DNA from: a virus
Virus record (IMG/VR): IMGVR_UViG_3300032236_000480
Span: 1-33,715 of that record
DNA: 33,715 nucleotides
Direction: 5' to 3' (one strand)
Position numbers and translations under genes: made by a program. Under the pieces are notes generated by a model. That model was not told where the DNA came from. It ran no database searches and was given only the letters and a program-made list of their open reading frames with translations. Every line of letters starts with the position of its first letter. Position 1 is the first letter of the stretch. Positions 30,526 to 33,715 of this stretch are shown here, in pieces.

Positions 30526-31208
30526 TGTCATTACAAAGAATCGTTAATGTTTGTGAAACACTGAACATAGATCGCCGCAAGGTTGTTGGTGTTCAATACA
30601 CTCGCAGTGAAGTGGCCAAAGTCAGTGAAACACCAACACGTAATCCATGGCGCTTTAACCTAACAATTGCCGCGGCCTTGATCTACAGTCAGAATAGAGA
30701 TCTACTAGAACAGATTGACTACTTGGATCGTCGCTATCCTGAAGTGTTATCATTCAGCACATCAACAGGAGCCAGCGCAGGCTTGGCCTATATGTTTGCC
30801 TACCAAGGAGCCATTAAGACTTACATTCCATTGATTACTGTTACAAGTTTTGTAGGTAATCAATTGACTCTTAATGTGGCCAACGTAAGCATTCCCAACG
30901 TAGGTGGATCTACAGCGGTAGTGTTTAAGAAAGGTGACTTGATTCAGATCAAGAACTATCCATATCCATTTACATCAACTACTGATGTTCTACGTGGATC
31001 AGCAGATACAATTACTGTAACAACACACCGTCCTAACTTTATTGGCACAGGTGTAAATGGACTTGGTATCAATGTGGGCAATGACTGTCAATTCAAGATG
31101 TTCTGTCCTAACATGCCAACCTACAAGTTGTCACCAGGTGGACCTAATGCTATTATTCAATGGACCAGTGATTTCCAACTGTATGAATGGACTGGAGACA
31201 TCCTATAA
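30525..31208 (+). CDS. Minor/distal tail protein (lambda gpM position)
   Basis: 227 residues, coupled by TAATG to the tape measure. The N-terminus is helical (IYSQNRDLLEQIDYLDRRYP) and the rest beta-rich (TYIPLITVTSFVGNQLTLNV; GDLIQIKNYPYPFTSTTDVL). The position directly after the tape measure is that of the distal tail/gpM proteins that start the tail tip. Identification is from order and beta content. Confidence 0.6.
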   Translation: MSLQRIVNVCETLNIDRRKVVGVQYTRSEVAKVSETPTRNPWRFNLTIAAALIYSQNRDLLEQIDYLDRRYPEVLSFSTSTGASAGLAYMFAYQGAIKTYIPLITVTSFVGNQLTLNVANVSIPNVGGSTAVVFKKGDLIQIKNYPYPFTSTTDVLRGSADTITVTTHRPNFIGTGVNGLGINVGNDCQFKMFCPNMPTYKLSPGGPNAIIQWTSDFQLYEWTGDIL

Positions 31209-31894
31209 TGACCTACTTTACAGATGCCATTGACCAAAGTCTAGCATCAGCAAAGATCACTGATGCTGAGTTTATTCGTGTTACAGTTTACAATCCTATT
31301 GGTGGCGCCAACACACCTATTACCTACTGTCTAAGCAATTCGTTCAAGACTGAAACATTCAGTGGCAGTAACTTCAGTGGATCATATGTGGCCCTAGGTG
31401 GCCTAGTCAGTATCAGTGGACATCAACGTGACCTAAGTGCTACTGCCTTTGATACACAGATCACCCTAGTAGGTATTGATCAAACTAAAATTAAAGACAT
31501 TCTTGAAGTGGGTTGGAATGGTGATATTCCCAAGACATACCACGCTGGCCTAAAAGGTAGCAAGATTGAAATCTTCCGTGGATTCTATGATGCCAACTAT
31601 AATCTAATTGACACACCACAACTGCGCTACACTGGTATCACTACTTCATATCACATCAATGAAGAACGCCAACAGCAAGTTGACACATTCACCTTAACCC
31701 TACAATGTTCAAGTTACAAGACTGTTCTTGAAAATAGATTCAGTGGTCGTCATACCAATGGTGCCAGTTGGAATCCCAACGTACTGCCTCAGTATGATGG
31801 TAACGGCAATCCTACCAACGCTAACTATGATAGTTCAATGGATCGTGTACAGGCTATCCATAACACAACATTTAACTTTGGAAGGCCTTTATGA
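31208..31894 (+). CDS. Tail-tip hub protein (lambda gpL position)
   Basis: 228 residues. The ATG at 31208 is preferred over 31187 because of the TAATG overlap and a GGAGACATCC leader. It is beta-rich, with VSISGHQRDLSATAFDTQIT and a conserved-looking C-terminus FSGRHTNGASWN...SSMDRVQAIHNTTFNFGRP similar to gpL/DUF2163-type hub proteins. No Fe-S cysteine cluster as in lambda gpL is evident (only two Cys). It contributes to the tail-tip ring, inferred from order. Confidence 0.6.
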   Translation: MTYFTDAIDQSLASAKITDAEFIRVTVYNPIGGANTPITYCLSNSFKTETFSGSNFSGSYVALGGLVSISGHQRDLSATAFDTQITLVGIDQTKIKDILEVGWNGDIPKTYHAGLKGSKIEIFRGFYDANYNLIDTPQLRYTGITTSYHINEERQQQVDTFTLTLQCSSYKTVLENRFSGRHTNGASWNPNVLPQYDGNGNPTNANYDSSMDRVQAIHNTTFNFGRPL

Positions 31895-32340
31895 TTAGAC
31901 AAGCACTAGTAGAAGATACAGAACAGTTGATTGGCATGCTTCATCGTTACAAAGAAGCAAGTCCACTGGCCTGTCTGAAAACTGCCAGTGAAGACACAGC
32001 CCGTAAAATCCTTGACATGATCTTTACAAAACAGAATGGTATCATACTGGTTAGTACTGACGCACGTGGTGACCTAACTGGCATGTTGATTGCCATTAAG
32101 AATTTTAACATTTGGGACCACACACAATTCTGTATGAATGAACTTTGCTATTGGGTCAATCCAGAAGACCGAGGTACAAGTGCGGGATACAGACTACTTA
32201 AAACTTATGTTGATATCTGCGCTATGATGAAGGCCAGTGGAGAGATTGTCTACTATACTGTAAGCAAAATGATCAACAGCCCAGACCTTAACTATGAACG
32301 TTTTGGTTTCGCAAAATTAGAAGAGACTTGGAGCCAATAA
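31891..32340 (+). CDS. GNAT-family N-acetyltransferase in the tail module
   Basis: 149 residues, ATGA overlap with the previous gene. The opening MIRQALVEDTEQLIGMLHRY is typical GNAT. Strand beta4 and motif A follow (CYWVNPEDRGTSAGYRLLKT, 87-106, with the acetyl-CoA-binding R-G-x-x-A-G), and motif B YERFGFAKLEETW (135-147) ends the fold. It would use acetyl-CoA to acetylate an unknown amine. It occupies the place of lambda K (NlpC/P60 peptidase) between L and J. It might modify tail-tip proteins or host targets; the substrate is not visible. Confidence 0.8.
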   Translation: MIRQALVEDTEQLIGMLHRYKEASPLACLKTASEDTARKILDMIFTKQNGIILVSTDARGDLTGMLIAIKNFNIWDHTQFCMNELCYWVNPEDRGTSAGYRLLKTYVDICAMMKASGEIVYYTVSKMINSPDLNYERFGFAKLEETWSQ

Positions 32341-32341
32341 C

Positions 32342-33715
32342 ATGCCAGCCGCCCTGATAGCAACCGCCGTATTTGGATTAACTGAAGGTACATTTGCCTA
32401 CATGGCAACTACCTTTGCCCTGCGCTTGGCCACAACATTTGCCATTGCCAGTCTACTACAAAAAGATCCTCCTACAATAGGAACAGGAACGCCGGGTGGC
32501 GAAATACAGTTAGGCCCAGCAACGGATAATAAACTGCCCGTGGCCTATGGTGAAACCTATATTAGTCCTATTGTAACAGATGCTATCATTTCAACTGACC
32601 AACAGACCATGTGGTATGTACTGGCATTCAGTGAAGCCACTGATTCAGGTAACGTTCACTTTGAAGAAGTATGGTTTGATGGCAAGTTGTTGCTGTTTGA
32701 TGGCAATCCAGGTGGTAATCCAAATGAAATTCTAGGATGGTGGACACGCCCTAAAAAGAACAGCACAACTGGTGGTAACATTGAAGTAGGACCTGCTGGC
32801 AAGGTAGCCATGTATTTCTACAAAAATGGTTCAACCTTAACAGGCACACAACATCGTGCCTATAACAATACCGCTGGTTTTAACAACATCACTGACAATC
32901 TACAGTCTACCAATGCCACTGCTATCAGTGTATTACAAGATTCACGCATTCCTGATCAATTAAAATGGATTGCCAATGACAAGATGTCTAATACTGTTTT
33001 TGCTGTTCTAAGACTAAACTATGATCAAAACAATGGTGTTCATGGTCTAGGACAAATACAGGCCAAGGTCGTCAACACACTGAATGCTCCTGGTGATGTA
33101 ATTAAAGATTATCTATTAAACACACGCTATGGTGCTGGTGTTTCTATAGCCAATATCAACACAGCCAGCCTGACTAATCTTAATACCCTAAGTGCGTCGG
33201 CATTGAGCATTGTTGACACTACAGGACAGACTGTTAGCAACACATTTACCTATCAGATTAATGGTATTGTTGACACTACTAAAGACTGCCTAAGTAATCT
33301 AAATGAAATGACAGATGCCTGTGACAGTTGGCTACAATGGGATGAACGCCTAGGACAATGGGGCGTAATTCCCAACACCAGTTTGATACAAAGCGGACAA
33401 ACTACTGGCACAATGACTGTGATCAACGGTGACAATATCATTGGTGGTATTGCCATTACTCCGACTGACCTAAAGACCAGTGCTAACAAGATTACAATAG
33501 CATTTCCTAATCCAGACATCATTGGTCAAACAGACTATCGCTACTATTGGTTAGAAGATCAATATAAGAGTCCTAATGAGCCTGAGAACAATCTACAGGT
33601 AGCATTGAATTTTGTCAGTGACCCTATTCAGGCAACCTACTTAGGATATCGTAAACTATGGATGAGCCGTGAAGACCTTGTGATTAATTTTACAATGGAC
33701 TATTCAGGCATACAC
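32342..33715 (+). CDS. Tail-tip (J-like) hub protein, N-terminal 458 residues, 3' truncated
   Basis: It starts at the ATG one base after the GNAT stop and is open to the window end. The first ~40 residues are hydrophobic (ATAVFGLTEGTFAYMATTFA), which resembles a gpI-like membrane part placed in front of J. The block TDNKLPVAYGETYISPIVTD followed by WYVLAFSEA and VWFDGKL is the usual beginning of J-type hub proteins. Later, LNEMTDACDSWLQWDERLGQ matches the hub domain. It binds the tail tip and probably the receptor. The rest of the gene, likely including the part at 3-992, is outside or on the other edge of the window. Confidence 0.7.
   Translation, partial: MPAALIATAVFGLTEGTFAYMATTFALRLATTFAIASLLQKDPPTIGTGTPGGEIQLGPATDNKLPVAYGETYISPIVTDAIISTDQQTMWYVLAFSEATDSGNVHFEEVWFDGKLLLFDGNPGGNPNEILGWWTRPKKNSTTGGNIEVGPAGKVAMYFYKNGSTLTGTQHRAYNNTAGFNNITDNLQSTNATAISVLQDSRIPDQLKWIANDKMSNTVFAVLRLNYDQNNGVHGLGQIQAKVVNTLNAPGDVIKDYLLNTRYGAGVSIANINTASLTNLNTLSASALSIVDTTGQTVSNTFTYQINGIVDTTKDCLSNLNEMTDACDSWLQWDERLGQWGVIPNTSLIQSGQTTGTMTVINGDNIIGGIAITPTDLKTSANKITIAFPNPDIIGQTDYRYYWLEDQYKSPNEPENNLQVALNFVSDPIQATYLGYRKLWMSREDLVINFTMDYSGIH

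Noticed and set aside
1-33715. Prophage or temperate lifestyle (integrase, repressor, attachment site)
   Set aside because: No such genes or paired attachment-like repeats were recognised in the window.

Overview
The window is a stretch of tailed double-stranded DNA phage genome with a long, flexible-tail (siphovirus-like, lambda-style) morphogenesis module. All well-supported genes lie on the plus strand and are tightly packed, with ATGA and TAATG stop/start overlaps. The DNA is moderately AT-rich. The gene content (collagen-like fibres, Ig-like adhesin, LamG lectin-like protein, Dps, polyphosphate kinase 2, small CxxC proteins) is typical of uncultured aquatic phages. The host cannot be named from the sequence. 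There is no integrase, repressor or excisionase, so a lytic lifestyle is the simplest reading. No DNA polymerase, primase, helicase or clear endolysin is visible.

Layout. (1) 3-992: C-terminal part of a large tail-tip protein cut by the window start. (2) 1004-12444: tail fibre and adhesin block, made of a beta-propeller protein, an 8-domain Ig-like protein, a small virion protein, three collagen-like fibres built from shared modules, and a LamG-like protein. (3) 12454-13353: small proteins, including a holin-like membrane protein and a cysteine-rich zinc-binding-like protein. (4) 13354-14063: a 710-bp island without a convincing plus-strand gene, dense in hairpins, with two tandem terminators and candidate structured RNAs. 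(5) 14064-18075: accessory operon with two degenerate HNH-like proteins, a HiPIP-like cysteine protein, a Dps ferritin-like protein with an intact ferroxidase site, and a PPK2-family kinase. (6) 18076-19932: two terminators, a consensus sigma-70-like promoter, two UACG-loop hairpins, an AAA ATPase, a nuclease-less NUMOD3 protein and an unknown gene. (7) 19933-20159: terminator plus an apparent ~84-nt structured RNA or packaging site. (8) 20160-26606: terminase small and large subunits, portal, scaffold-like protein, major capsid and connectors. (9) 26617-33715: tail tube, coiled-coil protein, tail chaperone pair with a -1 frameshift site, HK97 gp10-like protein, tape measure, lambda M/L-like tail proteins, a GNAT acetyltransferase in the position lambda uses for K, and the first 458 codons of the tail-tip (J-like) protein, cut by the window end.

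The two window ends look like the two outer parts of one J-like gene. The window is therefore probably most of a circularly permuted genome opened inside that gene, with an unknown amount missing.

Regulation. A TAAATA(C) element, close to the T4-type late promoter core TATAAATA, occurs in at least 12 of the few non-coding gaps, often just before a gene. In three cases it ends only 4-5 nt before the start codon, suggesting leaderless mRNAs. One promoter (18179-18207) is also a textbook sigma-70 match. The strongest candidates for something new are this promoter/leaderless system, the RNA-like element in front of terminase, the hairpin island at 13.4-14.1 kb, and the Dps plus PPK2 accessory cassette.
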